Below, one piece after another: positions 21,650 to 30,756 of a stretch of 64,000 nucleotides of DNA. Position numbers and translations under genes: made by a program. Position 1 is the stretch's first letter. The number at the start of each line of letters is the position of its first letter. This DNA is from Aurantiacibacter zhengii (GTDB taxonomy: Bacteria > Pseudomonadota > Alphaproteobacteria > Sphingomonadales > Sphingomonadaceae), in assembly GCF_003584125.1 (NCBI RefSeq), contig NZ_QXFL01000005.1:202479-266478 (forward strand). Direction: 5' to 3'. The notes beneath the pieces are model-generated. The model had not been told where the DNA came from and ran no database searches. It was given only the letters and a program-made list of their open reading frames with translations.

Positions 21650-22393
21650 TCAGACTTTCCATCCCGAATGGATGTTCACCGCGCCGCCCAGGATTCTTTC
21701 CACCCGTGTGCGCACGAAACCGGCGTCGCGGATCATCGCCTCGAACTCGGGCGGCCTGGGGAAGCGGCGGATCGATTCGGCAAGATACCGGTAACTGTCC
21801 TCGTCCCCGGCGATGGCCTTGCCGATCTTGGGCATCAGCTTGTGCGAATAGGCATCGTAGACTTCCTTGAAGCCCGGCCATTCGGTGGTGCTGAATTCCA
21901 TGCAGTAGAACCGTCCGCCGTATTTCAGCACGCGATGCGCTTCCGCCAGCGCCTTATTGATATGGGTCACGTTCCGGATGCCGAAGACGATGGTGTAGGC
22001 ATCGAACTGCCTGTCCGGATAGGTCAGCGTCTCGGCGTTCTGGCATGACCATGACAGGCCATCGATGCCGCGTTCCATCGCGCGCTCGATACCCACGTCC
22101 AGCATGTCCTGGTTTATATCGGCCACCACCACCTCGGCGCCCTTGGCAGCCATGCGGAAGGCGATGTCGCCAGTGCCGCCTGCCATGTCGAGGATCGCCT
22201 CGCCCGGCTGCGGCTTTACGCGCCGCACGAACTGGTCCTTCCACAGACGGTGCATCCCGCCCGACATGGCATCGTTCATGATGTCGTACTTGCGTGCGAC
22301 GTTGGAGAAGACCGCGCCCACGCGCTGGGTCTTTTCTTCCGGGGCGACATCTTCGTAGCCGAAGGAGACGGTGTCGGGTGTTGGCTCGCTCAT
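21650..22393 (-). CDS. ubiE: Ubiquinone/menaquinone C-methyltransferase UbiE
   Basis: SAM-dependent C-methyltransferase acting on the benzoquinol ring in ubiquinone (and demethylmenaquinone) synthesis. The 247 residues contain the SAM-binding motif LDMAGGTGDIAFR and the UbiE signatures (FSNVARKYDIMNDAMSGG and a central FGIRNVT). ATG 22393 is used; the frame extends to 22477 but that would overlap the divergent mutM promoter. It is followed directly by ubiB and is divergent from mutM. Confidence 0.95.
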   Translation of the reverse strand: MSEPTPDTVSFGYEDVAPEEKTQRVGAVFSNVARKYDIMNDAMSGGMHRLWKDQFVRRVKPQPGEAILDMAGGTGDIAFRMAAKGAEVVVADINQDMLDVGIERAMERGIDGLSWSCQNAETLTYPDRQFDAYTIVFGIRNVTHINKALAEAHRVLKYGGRFYCMEFSTTEWPGFKEVYDAYSHKLMPKIGKAIAGDEDSYRYLAESIRRFPRPPEFEAMIRDAGFVRTRVERILGGAVNIHSGWKV

Positions 22394-22449
22394 GCCGCTG
22401 CACTTAGGGGCAATTGCCCGCGGCGCAAAGGGTGTTAAAGGGTCAGGCC

Positions 22450-23265
22450 ATGCCGGAACTTCCCGAGGTAGAGACAACCGTGCGCGGCCTGGCGCGCTTT
22501 CTCGATGGCGCGCGGATAGAGCGCGTCACGCTGGGGCGGCCCGACATGCGCTTCCCTTTCCCCGCGGGCCTTGGCCAGGCGCTGACGGGCGCGCGGGTGA
22601 CCGGGCTTGGCCGCCGCGCCAAGTACGGCCTGATCGGCACGGATCGCGGCCACACTGTGATCTTCCATCTGGGAATGAGCGGGCGCTGGCGGATCGACCC
22701 AGATCTGCCCGACAAACACGATCACCTGCTGCTGGAAACCGCCGACCACCGCTTTGCCCTGAACGACCCGCGCCGCTTCGGCTATGTCGACCTAGTGGAT
22801 ACAGGCGCGCTGGATGCATGGCCCGCTTTCGCCGCGATGGGGCCGGAGCCGCTGGGAGACGCGCTTACCGTCGATCACCTGCGCGCCGCCATGAAGGGGC
22901 GCAAACAGGCGATCAAGCTGCTGCTGCTGGACCAGCACGTGGTGGCGGGCCTTGGCAATATCTACGTGTGCGAGGCGCTGCACCGGGCGCATATCCATCC
23001 GCGCAAGGCAGGCGGGCGCGTGTTCCGCCCGGCGCTGGAGCGGCTGGTGCCGGCGATCAAGGACGTGCTGGAGCAATCGATTCGCGACGGTGGTTCCACC
23101 CTGCGAGACTACGCCGCGCCTTCGGGCGAGCTGGGCTATTTCGCCACGCGGTTCCTTGTTTACGGCCGCGAAGGCGAGCCTTGTATCTCCTGCGGCGAAG
23201 GCCATATCAGGCGCATAGTACAGGGCGGTCGCAGCACCTGGTTCTGTCCTGCTTGCCAGAAGTAG
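22450..23265 (+). CDS. mutM: Formamidopyrimidine-DNA glycosylase (Fpg)
   Basis: Bifunctional DNA glycosylase/AP lyase that removes 8-oxoguanine. The 271 residues begin MPELPEVETTVRGL: after Met removal the N-terminal proline is the catalytic nucleophile and E3 its partner. A helix-two-turn-helix segment is present (QHVVAGLGNIYVCEAL), and the C-terminal zinc finger has two CxxC pairs (CISCGEG, CPACQ). The start is fixed by this catalytic N-terminus at ATG 22450. The mutM-rpsT-dnaA order is typical of this bacterial group. Confidence 0.96.
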   Translation: MPELPEVETTVRGLARFLDGARIERVTLGRPDMRFPFPAGLGQALTGARVTGLGRRAKYGLIGTDRGHTVIFHLGMSGRWRIDPDLPDKHDHLLLETADHRFALNDPRRFGYVDLVDTGALDAWPAFAAMGPEPLGDALTVDHLRAAMKGRKQAIKLLLLDQHVVAGLGNIYVCEALHRAHIHPRKAGGRVFRPALERLVPAIKDVLEQSIRDGGSTLRDYAAPSGELGYFATRFLVYGREGEPCISCGEGHIRRIVQGGRSTWFCPACQK

Positions 23266-23273
23266 GAGAATCC

Positions 23274-23302
23274 TTGACCTTTTGTCTCGGACACACTAGT
23301 TG
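23274..23302 (+). promoter_or_regulatory. Possible sigma-70-type promoter of rpsT
   Basis: TTGACC (23274) is followed after 17 bases by TAGTTG (23297), about 90 bases before the rpsT start. The -35 element is good; the -10 is weak. It is placed in the short mutM-rpsT gap. Confidence 0.3.
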
Positions 23303-23391
23303 CGCCGCTTTCCGGCGGGATTACCGTCGACTCAGCTTTACCTAGCACAGGATTCAAACGGGCGGTTTCGCTGCTCGAAACAAGGACAGAC

Positions 23392-23652
23392 ATGGCCAAC
23401 ACGCTGCAAGCCAAGAAGCGCATCCGTCGCAACAACACCCGGGCCGCCATCAACGGTGCCCGCAAGAGCCGCATCCGTGGCTTCATCAAGAAGGTCGAGA
23501 CAGCCGTCACCGAAGGCGACAAGGCTGCCGCACAGGAAGCGCTGAAGGTTGCCCAGCCGGAAATCGCCAAGGGCGTTTCCAAGGGCGTGCTGCACAAGAA
23601 CACCGCCGCTCGCAAGATGAGCCGACTGAGCAAGCGCGTCTCCGCTCTCTGA
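23392..23652 (+). CDS. rpsT: 30S ribosomal protein S20
   Basis: Primary 16S rRNA-binding small-subunit protein. The 86 residues are of normal length, very Lys/Arg/Ala rich, starting [14 protein letters not shown] and ending [14 protein letters not shown], as in S20. ATG 23392 follows AAGGACAGAC. Transcribed alone between mutM and dnaA, with a terminator about 75 bases downstream. Confidence 0.97.
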   Translation: MANTLQAKKRIRRNNTRAAINGARKSRIRGFIKKVETAVTEGDKAAAQEALKVAQPEIAKGVSKGVLHKNTAARKMSRLSKRVSAL

Positions 23653-23726
23653 TTCGCTTTTCTCGTACCCGAGTCGGGTGCGATTGACGGCGATTTGCGG
23701 AACGAAATCGGAACAGATTTCAGCAG

Positions 23727-23756
23727 GGGCTGGTGGTTTTTCCACCGGCCCTTTTT
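23727..23756 (+). terminator. Intrinsic terminator after rpsT
   Basis: A ten-pair stem (GGGCTGGTGG / CCACCGGCCC, one G-U) with a T5 loop, followed by TTTTT. A smaller hairpin (ACCCGAGTCGGGT) lies closer to the rpsT stop near 23668. Confidence 0.75.
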
Positions 23757-24184
23757 GCATGTGCGAGAGAAGCTGAGCCCGGCTGCGCGTAAACGTAAGG
23801 AATCTCGCGATTCGCGGGATTGTCACAAAACTATCGTTGTTTTTCCGATGGATGAACGCAAGTCCGCGGACTCCCGACCTGTCAATGACCATTTTTTGAA
23901 AATATTTCAGGGGATGGTCTTGAGGTTCCCCGGCAGTCCTTCATAACAGACTTCCGGTCGCGACGATTACCGTCGCAGCCATCAACAACCGAGTTATCAA
24001 CGGGGGCATCGGTGCGCGCAACCTGCGTTCACCGGACGGGGGAGTTTTGTCACCGGTTTCGGTATCGATTTGTGACGTCGGGCAGGCCGGCATTCGGGTT
24101 TGTGGGATTTGGAAAAAAATGATTCGGATGGGACCGCATAGCGGGCGCAACAACAGTGCGAAGAACGAGGGTTCAGAAAACAAT
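23757..24184 (+). promoter_or_regulatory. dnaA upstream region with AT-rich patch and one DnaA-box-like site
   Basis: About 430 bases without a convincing gene. An AT-rich run lies at 23891-23910 (ATTTTTTGAAAATATTTCAG), and TTATCAAC at 23994-24001 is a near match to the DnaA box TTATNCACA. No cluster of boxes was found, so this is more likely the autoregulated dnaA promoter than a proven replication origin. Confidence 0.35.
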
Positions 24185-25588
24185 ATGGAAGAGCAGGAAG
24201 CGATCGATCTCGCAGCGGACTGGGCTGACATTAGCCAGGGCCTGCGAAAGGATCTCGGGCACCAGCTCTTCACGCAGTGGATCAAGCCGATCCAGCTGGG
24301 CAAGCTGGATCACGAAACCGGCACGCTGGATCTGTTCCTGCCCACGGAATTTTCCGCCAGCTGGGTAGAAGACCGCTATCACGACCGCCTGTCGCTAGCG
24401 TGGAAGATCGCCAGCAGCGAAGTGCGCCACATCGCCATCAAGGTGCACCCCGGCCGCCGCAAGATCGCCGACCTTGACCTGCGCGGCCACGACGGCTTCG
24501 GCCACCGCGCCGCCAACGACGCCAGCTTGGCGATGGAATCGATCGGCGACGACGGCTTTACCGCCAGCGTGGGCCTCGATCCCAGCCAGACCTTCGCCTC
24601 CTTCGTGACCGGCAGCACCAACGTGCTCGCCAAGAACGCGGCGGAACGCATGGCGAAGGCGGAGAAGCCGCAGTTCAGCCCGCTCTACCTGAAAGCCGCC
24701 ACCGGCCAGGGTAAGACGCACCTGCTGCACGCCATCGGCCACTCCTACCTGCAGACGCACCCGCGGGCCCGTATCTTCTACTGCAGCGCAGAGCGGTTCA
24801 TGGTGGAGTTCGTGCAGGCGCTGAAATCGAACGAGATGATCGAGTTCAAGGCGCGGCTGCGTGGTTTCGATCTGCTGCTGGTGGACGATATCCAGTTCAT
24901 CATCGGCAAGGCCTCCGCGCAGGAAGAACTGCTCTACACGATTGACGCGCTGCTGGCCGAGGGCAAGCGGCTGGTCTTTGCCGCCGACCGCGCGCCGCAG
25001 GCGCTGGACGGTGTCGAACCGCGCCTCCTCTCGCGCCTTTCGATGGGCCTCGTCGCCGACATCCAGCCCGCCGATATCGAGCTGCGCCGCGCGATTCTCG
25101 AATCGAAACTGACCAAGTTCGCCCCGCTGGAAGTGCCCGGCGACGTGATCGACTTCCTCGCCCGCACCGTGTCGCGGAACGTGCGCGAACTGGTGGGCGG
25201 CCTCAACAAGCTGATCGCCTACGCCCAGCTGACCGGCCAGGAAGTATCGCTCCAGCTCGCCGAAGAGCAGCTGACCGATATCCTGTCGGCCAATCGCCGC
25301 CGCATCACCATCGACGAGATCCAGCGCACAGTGTGCCAGTTCTACCGCATCGACCGTGCCGAGATGTCTTCCAAGCGCCGCGCCCGCGCCGTGGTTCGTC
25401 CGCGCCAGGTGGCCATGTATCTCGCCAAGGTACTCACCCCGCGCAGCTACCCCGAGATCGGTCGCAAGTTCGGTGGCCGCGATCACTCGACCGTGATCCA
25501 TGCCGTGCGCCTGATCGAGGACCTGCGCCAGCGCGATGCCGACATGGACGGCGACGTGCGCAGCCTGCTGCGCCAGCTCGAAAGCTGA
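24185..25588 (+). CDS. dnaA: Chromosomal replication initiator DnaA
   Basis: AAA+ ATPase that melts the origin and loads the helicase. With ATG 24185 it has 467 residues: domain I (WADISQGLRKDLG, about 12-90), a short linker, the AAA+ domain with Walker A ATGQGKTHL and Walker B LLLVDDIQFI, and the C-terminal DNA-binding domain with AMYLAKVLTPRSYPEIG and GGRDHSTVIHA. The frame is open upstream with another ATG at 24119; 24185 is chosen because domain I then starts at a usual distance, but the ribosome binding site is weak for both. Confidence 0.95.
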   Translation: MEEQEAIDLAADWADISQGLRKDLGHQLFTQWIKPIQLGKLDHETGTLDLFLPTEFSASWVEDRYHDRLSLAWKIASSEVRHIAIKVHPGRRKIADLDLRGHDGFGHRAANDASLAMESIGDDGFTASVGLDPSQTFASFVTGSTNVLAKNAAERMAKAEKPQFSPLYLKAATGQGKTHLLHAIGHSYLQTHPRARIFYCSAERFMVEFVQALKSNEMIEFKARLRGFDLLLVDDIQFIIGKASAQEELLYTIDALLAEGKRLVFAADRAPQALDGVEPRLLSRLSMGLVADIQPADIELRRAILESKLTKFAPLEVPGDVIDFLARTVSRNVRELVGGLNKLIAYAQLTGQEVSLQLAEEQLTDILSANRRRITIDEIQRTVCQFYRIDRAEMSSKRRARAVVRPRQVAMYLAKVLTPRSYPEIGRKFGGRDHSTVIHAVRLIEDLRQRDADMDGDVRSLLRQLES

Positions 25589-25610
25589 GCCGCGCACAAT
25601 AGGTGAAGCG

Positions 25611-26033
25611 ATGACGGGATATATCGAAGCCGACACAGACGCCGCTGCCGCGATCATGGAACGCGGCAGCGAGGGACCTGTCGTCCTGCTCAACCTGCTG
25701 CGCTTCCGCGAGATGGCGGACTATTCGCATGCCCCGCAGCATGCGCCCGATCAGCCGATCAGCGGGGCGCAGGCTTATCAGGCATACATGCAGGCAACGC
25801 GGCCAATGATCGAACGGGCCGGAGCGAAGCTGTCATTCATCGGCCAGCCGATGGAAACGTTGATCGGTCCGCAGGATGAAAAATGGGACCTGATGCTGCT
25901 GGTCGAATATCCTTCGATCGAGGCATTCTTTACCCATACCCAGAGCGCCGATACGCGCGACACGATCCATCACCGGCAAGCCGCACTGGCTGACAGCCGG
26001 CTGATACCGGTCGTTCCCGGCAGGCCCGGCTAG
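25611..26033 (+). CDS. DUF1330-like protein
   Basis: A 140-residue cytosolic protein resembling DUF1330 proteins (ferredoxin-like dimeric alpha/beta barrel fold). The characteristic order is visible: PVVLLNLLRF, then YMQATRPMIERAGAKLSFIG, then LMLLVEYPSIEAFF. Function is unknown; related folds include monooxygenases and stress-related barrel proteins. ATG 25611 lies 22 bases after dnaA, so some dnaA read-through is likely. Confidence 0.7.
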   Translation: MTGYIEADTDAAAAIMERGSEGPVVLLNLLRFREMADYSHAPQHAPDQPISGAQAYQAYMQATRPMIERAGAKLSFIGQPMETLIGPQDEKWDLMLLVEYPSIEAFFTHTQSADTRDTIHHRQAALADSRLIPVVPGRPG

Positions 26034-26096
26034 CCACATCCGCCCTTCGGCGACATAGCCTTTGCGGCGCCATTCGTGCTGACCTATGGCGGCGTA

Positions 26097-26876
26097 ATGA
26101 GCGATACGCCCCACCCCCTCACCGAAGAACGGCTGGACCGGTTTGCCCGCCACATAGTGCTGCCCGAAGTCGGCGGCGCCGGGCAGGCGGCGATCTCTCG
26201 CGCGCATGTAGTGCTGGTGGGACTTGGCGGCATTGGCGCACCCGCGCTGCAATACCTTGCCGGGGCCGGCGTGGGGCAACTGACCCTGATCGATGACGAC
26301 AAGGTCTCGGCCAGCAACCTGCAACGCCAGACCATCTACACTACCCGCGATATCGGCCACGGCAAGGCGGTATCCGCGCGCCGCTGGCTTGCGAACTTCG
26401 ACGATAAGCTGAGTGTCGCGATCCATGACCGCCGGATAACGCCCGATAACGTGGGCGCGCTGATCGAGGGCGTGGACCTGGTGATCGATGGTACCGATAA
26501 CTTCGCCACCCGCCTCGCCGTGTCCGACGCATGCGTTGCGGCGGGCGTGCCGTTGCTGTCTGCCGCCGTAGGGCGCTTTCAGGGACAGGTCGGTGCCTTT
26601 GCCGGACACCGGGCGGACCAGCCGTGTTACCGCTGCTTCGTTGGCGATGCCTTCGACGCTGAGGATTGCGACACCTGCGCGGAGGACGGCGTCCTTGGCG
26701 CGATGGTCGGCTGGGTCGGCACATTCGCCGCGATGCAGGCCATTCGCCTGCTCGTGAGCGCCACCGGCGGAATGGGCGACCCTCAGTTCGGCAAGCTGCA
26801 CCTGATGGATGGCCTTAAGCCCGGCATGCGCATGCTCACGATCGCCAAGGACCCCGCCTGCAGCGCATGCGGCTAG
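26097..26876 (+). CDS. MoeB/ThiF/HesA-family adenylyltransferase (E1-like)
   Basis: E1-like enzyme that adenylates the C-terminal glycine of a ubiquitin-like sulfur carrier (MoaD or ThiS) for molybdopterin or thiazole synthesis. The 259 residues show a nucleotide-binding GLGGIGAPALQYLAGAG (about 42-58), the DGTDNF motif (about 128), and zinc-binding cysteine pairs (CYRC near 180 and CSAC at the very end). There is no rhodanese domain, so it is the short MoeB/ThiF form. No moaD or thiS lies nearby, so the exact pathway cannot be decided. Confidence 0.85.
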   Translation: MSDTPHPLTEERLDRFARHIVLPEVGGAGQAAISRAHVVLVGLGGIGAPALQYLAGAGVGQLTLIDDDKVSASNLQRQTIYTTRDIGHGKAVSARRWLANFDDKLSVAIHDRRITPDNVGALIEGVDLVIDGTDNFATRLAVSDACVAAGVPLLSAAVGRFQGQVGAFAGHRADQPCYRCFVGDAFDAEDCDTCAEDGVLGAMVGWVGTFAAMQAIRLLVSATGGMGDPQFGKLHLMDGLKPGMRMLTIAKDPACSACG

Positions 26877-27012
26877 ACCAGATTTGACTTTGCCGTCCTG
26901 CAGGCAGACAGTTTTGCCACTGAGGGACGGCTTTGTTGTTGGTCGCAGGGTCGCCCGCCCCTTTGTCGCGCACGCCATGGTGGCGTGCGCCGATTACCAA
27001 CGGGGGAATCTC

Positions 27013-27477
27013 ATGAAAAAACTTATGCTTGGCAGTCTCGCTGCCGCATTGGCGCTGGCAACCGTGTCGGCTCCTGCCTCGGCACAGCTTAGCGAGTACG
27101 AAGATTACGAATATTCCGACTCGGTGGTGGAATTGACCACCGTGCGCGTCGATCCCGGCCAGCTGGATACGTACCTGGAGGGTCTGCGGCAGACCTGGGT
27201 CGCCAGCAACGAAGTTGCCAAGCAGCTCGGCCATATCGAGGACTATGGCATCTACGCCAACATGGCACCGAGCAGCGGCGACTTCCACCTGCTGCTGGTG
27301 ATCGAGTTCCCAGGCGAGAACATGCAGCCCTCTCGCGAACGTTACGACGCGTTCATGGATGCCTGGGGCGAGGCGAACATGCAGAACTCGAACGAGACCG
27401 TGGTGAACATCTACAACGAGATCCGCGAAATCCAGGGCGTGTACCTGACCCGCGAGATCATGATGAAGATGGATTGA
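27013..27477 (+). CDS. Secreted protein of unknown function
   Basis: A 154-residue protein with a clear Sec signal peptide (MKKLMLGSLAAALALATV, cleavage after APASAQ near residue 24). The mature part is acidic at the start (EYEDYEYSD) and then has alternating strand/helix segments (VELTTVRVDPGQLDTYLEGL, FHLLLVIEFP) suggestive of a small alpha/beta barrel. No family recognised. CGGGGGAATCTC precedes ATG 27013. A strong terminator follows directly, so it is the end of its unit. Confidence 0.72.
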   Translation: MKKLMLGSLAAALALATVSAPASAQLSEYEDYEYSDSVVELTTVRVDPGQLDTYLEGLRQTWVASNEVAKQLGHIEDYGIYANMAPSSGDFHLLLVIEFPGENMQPSRERYDAFMDAWGEANMQNSNETVVNIYNEIREIQGVYLTREIMMKMD

Positions 27478-27484
27478 TCGTTGT

Positions 27485-27515
27485 GCCGCCGGGCCAGCGG
27501 CCCGGCGGTACTTTT
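27485..27515 (+). terminator. Intrinsic terminator after the secreted protein gene
   Basis: A ten-pair GC-only stem (CCGCCGGGCC / GGCCCGGCGG) with a three-base loop, followed by TACTTTT. Confidence 0.78.
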
Positions 27516-27602
27516 CAGGCCTGCGGAACGGGCGATTGCCTGTTTAGCGCTTCCGCCAGCCATGCGGGCTATCATCCGCTATCGAGCCTCGTGACCTCGA
27601 GA

Positions 27603-28070
27603 TTAAGGCTGCCGCCACTTCCTCTGGTTGTACGCGTTCTGCATGGCCTCGCGCGTTTCGGGATCGGGGCGGCAAACCGTGCTGTTACCGTCCCGCTCGC
27701 AAATCCGGCCCAATCGGTCTCTTCCTTCCTCGATCTCCGGAAACAGGATGTCGTACATCTTGTAGGAGACAAGCAGCGTCGGTACCGCCACGGCAATCGC
27801 CAGCCATACGAACCCGCCGTTTATTGCTGCCCGGGCCGGTCTGGATTCTGAAAGGCTGTTCCGCATCGCTCGCGCGCTGGAAATAGCAGAGGCAACCGCG
27901 AAACCGGCCAGCAGGAACGGCGCTGCCACCAGCAGGACCAGTGTATACAGGAAGCTGTGGCCCGTGGTCGTGCAGTCATCGCAGACAAACCAGAAATACG
28001 CTGCATAGGCATAGGGCAGCAGCAACAGCAGACCCAGTATTGTCAGCACGCGCGTCATGGCGGCTACCAT
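27603..28070 (-). CDS. Small membrane protein, function unknown
   Basis: A 155-residue protein with three hydrophobic helices (about 5-25, 42-62, 87-105) and a soluble C-terminal tail with two cysteines (ICERDGNSTVC) that could form a disulfide outside the cytoplasm. An additional CDDC lies after the first helix. No family recognised. Starts at ATG 28070 or 28058. Transcribed away from its neighbours. Confidence 0.6.
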   Translation of the reverse strand: MVAAMTRVLTILGLLLLLPYAYAAYFWFVCDDCTTTGHSFLYTLVLLVAAPFLLAGFAVASAISSARAMRNSLSESRPARAAINGGFVWLAIAVAVPTLLVSYKMYDILFPEIEEGRDRLGRICERDGNSTVCRPDPETREAMQNAYNQRKWRQP

Positions 28071-28095
28071 GCTGCGTGATGGTTAAGATCAGGTT

Positions 28096-28797
28096 CTAGG
28101 CGCGCAGGACCTCGGCTACCCATGCGGGCACGAGTTCGCTCGCCGCGCCCAGCCGGGTCTCATCGAAATTGCGACTGCCAAGACTCTCTTCGAGGTTCAG
28201 TTCCAGCGTCCGTGCGCCGTTCGCAGCGGCCTGCTGGACGAACCCGGCTGCAGGATAGACCGCTCCGGAAGTGCCGATGGAAACGAACAGGTCCGCGCGC
28301 GCCAGCGCATCGAAGATGCGGTCCATCTGGTAAGGCATTTCCCCAAACCACACGATGTCGGGCCGCATAGCTGCCTCACCGCAGGACGGGCAGGCAGGAC
28401 CGTGGCTCAGGGGCTCCTCCCACCGGTGCCGGGCATCGCAGGCGCGGCACCACGCCGACAGTCCCTCCCCGTGCATGTGCAGCACGCGCCGCGCGCCGCC
28501 GCGTTCGTGCAGGTCGTCGATATTCTGGGTGACGAGCAGGAAGTCGCCGCTCCACTCCCGATCCAGCCGTCCCAGCGCTTCGTGCGCGGGATTGGGCTGG
28601 GCGGCGCTGATCTGCGCGCGCCGCTCATCGTAAAAGCGCTGGACCAGCGCTGGATCGCGGGCGAACCCTTCGGGCGTGGCGACCTCTTCTACGGGGTGGT
28701 TTTCCCATAGCCCGTCCTCGGCGCGAAAGGTCTTCAGCCCGCTTTCGGCGGATATTCCCGCGCCCGTCAGGATCACGATATTGCGGATGCCAGTCAT
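28096..28797 (-). CDS. cobB: NAD-dependent protein deacylase (sirtuin, CobB type)
   Basis: NAD-dependent lysine deacylase. The 233 residues include GAGISAESGLKTFR, TQNIDDLHERGG, the catalytic histidine in HMHGEG, and zinc cysteines in WCRACDARH and CPSCGEA. YDERR near residue 60 fits the YxxR signature of class III sirtuins, which favour succinyl and malonyl groups. ATG 28797 is used; longer starts at 28806 or 28839 would add hydrophobic residues not seen in the family. Its 5' end is close to the divergent dapB. Confidence 0.92.
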   Translation of the reverse strand: MTGIRNIVILTGAGISAESGLKTFRAEDGLWENHPVEEVATPEGFARDPALVQRFYDERRAQISAAQPNPAHEALGRLDREWSGDFLLVTQNIDDLHERGGARRVLHMHGEGLSAWCRACDARHRWEEPLSHGPACPSCGEAAMRPDIVWFGEMPYQMDRIFDALARADLFVSIGTSGAVYPAAGFVQQAAANGARTLELNLEESLGSRNFDETRLGAASELVPAWVAEVLRA

Positions 28798-28832
28798 GAC
28801 GCGCATGAAGCACACAAAGAACAGGAGTATCA

Positions 28833-29564
28833 ATGGCACGTATCGGGATCATCGGCAGCGAGGGGCGCATGGGACAGGCCATCGCGCAGGTGCTGGCAGA
28901 GGGCGAGCATGAATGCGCGGGCGGCGTAGACAAGGGCCAGAACCCTGCCCAGCTGGCGCAGGAATGCGATGCGCTGGTGGACTTTTCCGCTCCCGTCGCT
29001 CTGGCCGAAAATCTCTCCGCTGCGCAGGCTGCGGGCATCCCGATGCTGATCGGCACGACGGGCCTTGGCGAAAGGGAACATGGCGCCATCGATGCCGCCG
29101 CACGCAGCATTCCCATACTGCAAACCGGCAATACTTCGCTGGGGGTTACTCTGCTAGCGCACCTTGTTCACGAGGCCGCCGCGCGGCTCGGCCCGGACTG
29201 GGATATCGAGGTGCTGGAAATGCATCACCGGATGAAAGTGGATGCGCCATCGGGCACCGCGCTGCTGCTGGGCGAAGCGGCAGCGGATGCGCGCGGGATC
29301 GCCCTGGCCGACAACAGCGAAAGCGGGCGCGACGGACATACGGGCCAGCGGGCCAAGGGTGCCATCGGCTTTGCCGCGCTGCGCGGCGGCACGGTGGCTG
29401 GCGAACACTCGGTGATCTTTGCCGGAGAGCAGGAGCGCATCACGCTCAGCCACTCGGCAGAAAATCGCATGATCTTCGCACGCGGCGCGGTAAAGGGTGC
29501 TGCCTGGCTGATTGGCATGGCTCCGGGCCGTTACGGCATGAAGGATGTGCTCGGGCTGGCCTGA
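28833..29564 (+). CDS. dapB: 4-hydroxy-tetrahydrodipicolinate reductase
   Basis: NAD(P)H-dependent reductase of the lysine/diaminopimelate pathway. The 243 residues have the N-terminal Rossmann motif IGIIGSEGRMGQAI, the catalytic HHRMKVDAPSGTA (about 130) with its His pair and Lys, and the FAREAVKGA-equivalent FARGAVKGAAWL near the end. AACAGGAGTATCA precedes the ATG. dapE of the same pathway is in this window at 33612, on the other strand. Confidence 0.96.
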   Translation: MARIGIIGSEGRMGQAIAQVLAEGEHECAGGVDKGQNPAQLAQECDALVDFSAPVALAENLSAAQAAGIPMLIGTTGLGEREHGAIDAAARSIPILQTGNTSLGVTLLAHLVHEAAARLGPDWDIEVLEMHHRMKVDAPSGTALLLGEAAADARGIALADNSESGRDGHTGQRAKGAIGFAALRGGTVAGEHSVIFAGEQERITLSHSAENRMIFARGAVKGAAWLIGMAPGRYGMKDVLGLA

Positions 29565-29589
29565 CAGCCCGCATCGGGGAGGGAGTGAC

Positions 29590-30756
29590 ATGACGGCAAG
29601 CAGGGTCGAGGCGGAAACCCGTGCGTGGATCGACACGCTGAGTTCGCAGGAACTGGCGCTGGCGCGCGATTACACTACCGGCAACCACTGGCTGATCCTG
29701 GCAGGGCTGTTCGTGTCCGCCATCGTCACGTGGATCATCGTGCGCAGCGGGGTGCTGGACAAGGTGGCGGCAAAACTGGGCAGGCGAGGTTTTGCGCTGC
29801 GCACCTTCCTGGTGGCGGTCGCCTATCTCGTCGTCAGCTCGCTGCTGGCTCTGCCCTTCACTATCTACACTGACTGGTGGCGCGAAACGCAGTACCATCG
29901 CACCAGCCAGTCGCTGGCGGACTTCCTGGCGCAGGGCGGCATTTCGCTGCTTCTCTCCGCGCTTATCGGCGGCCTGTTCCTGCTGGGTGTCTACGCCCTG
30001 ATCCGCAAGGCGGGGCGCTGGTGGTGGGCCTGGGCCGGCGCGCTGGTGGCCGCAGGCATTTCCTTCATGCTGCTGCTGAGCCCGGTGCTGATCGAACCGC
30101 TGTTCAACGATTACCAGCCCATTCCCGAAGGCGAAGTGCGCGATGCCGTGCTGGTGCTGGCCGCAGAAGCCGGCGTGCCGGAGGACCGCGTGTTCATGTA
30201 CGACGGATCTCGCCAGTCTAACAATTTCACCGCCAATGTCTCGGGCGTGGGCAGCAATGCCCGCATCGCCATATCGGACGTGGCGATGGACGAGGCATCG
30301 CTGGACGAGGTGAAGGCCGTCACCGGACACGAGATCGGCCACTATGTGCTGGGCCACGTCTGGCGCTCCATCGCCGTGATCAGCCTGCTGGCGGTGGCGA
30401 TTTTCTGGCTGACGGCGCGGCTGTATCCGTGGTTTGCGCGGCTGTTCGGCACCGATGCGGAACTGGCCGACCCGCGCGGGCTGCCCGTATTCTCATTCGT
30501 CATCGGATTGCTGTTCGTTCTCGCCCAGCCGATCACCAACACCATGACGCGCATGGGCGAAAGCGAGGCGGACGCCTATTCGCTGACTCACGTCGGCCTG
30601 CCCGATGCCCTGTCCGGCGCGCTGATAAAGACCGCCGAATATCGCTATCCACTGGCGGGACCGGTGGAGGAAGCGCTGTTCTACACCCACCCCACCGTGA
30701 AGAGCCGCGTGCGCGCCGCGATGGCGTGGAAGGTGGCACAGGAGACGAAGCCATGA
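29590..30756 (+). CDS. M48-family membrane zinc metalloprotease (Ste24/CAAX-protease-like)
   Basis: A 388-residue integral membrane protease. Several helices (about 35-55, 75-98, 118-140, 148-168, 260-280, 300-325) surround the zinc motif HEIGH in VTGHEIGHYVLGH (about 240) and a downstream glutamate in GESEADAYSLTHVG (about 325). Bacterial Ste24-like M48 enzymes probably act in envelope quality control; farnesylated substrates are not expected in bacteria. ATG 29590 follows GGGGAGGGAGTGAC. It overlaps the next gene (ATGA), which encodes another HExxH protein. Confidence 0.88.
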   Translation: MTASRVEAETRAWIDTLSSQELALARDYTTGNHWLILAGLFVSAIVTWIIVRSGVLDKVAAKLGRRGFALRTFLVAVAYLVVSSLLALPFTIYTDWWRETQYHRTSQSLADFLAQGGISLLLSALIGGLFLLGVYALIRKAGRWWWAWAGALVAAGISFMLLLSPVLIEPLFNDYQPIPEGEVRDAVLVLAAEAGVPEDRVFMYDGSRQSNNFTANVSGVGSNARIAISDVAMDEASLDEVKAVTGHEIGHYVLGHVWRSIAVISLLAVAIFWLTARLYPWFARLFGTDAELADPRGLPVFSFVIGLLFVLAQPITNTMTRMGESEADAYSLTHVGLPDALSGALIKTAEYRYPLAGPVEEALFYTHPTVKSRVRAAMAWKVAQETKP

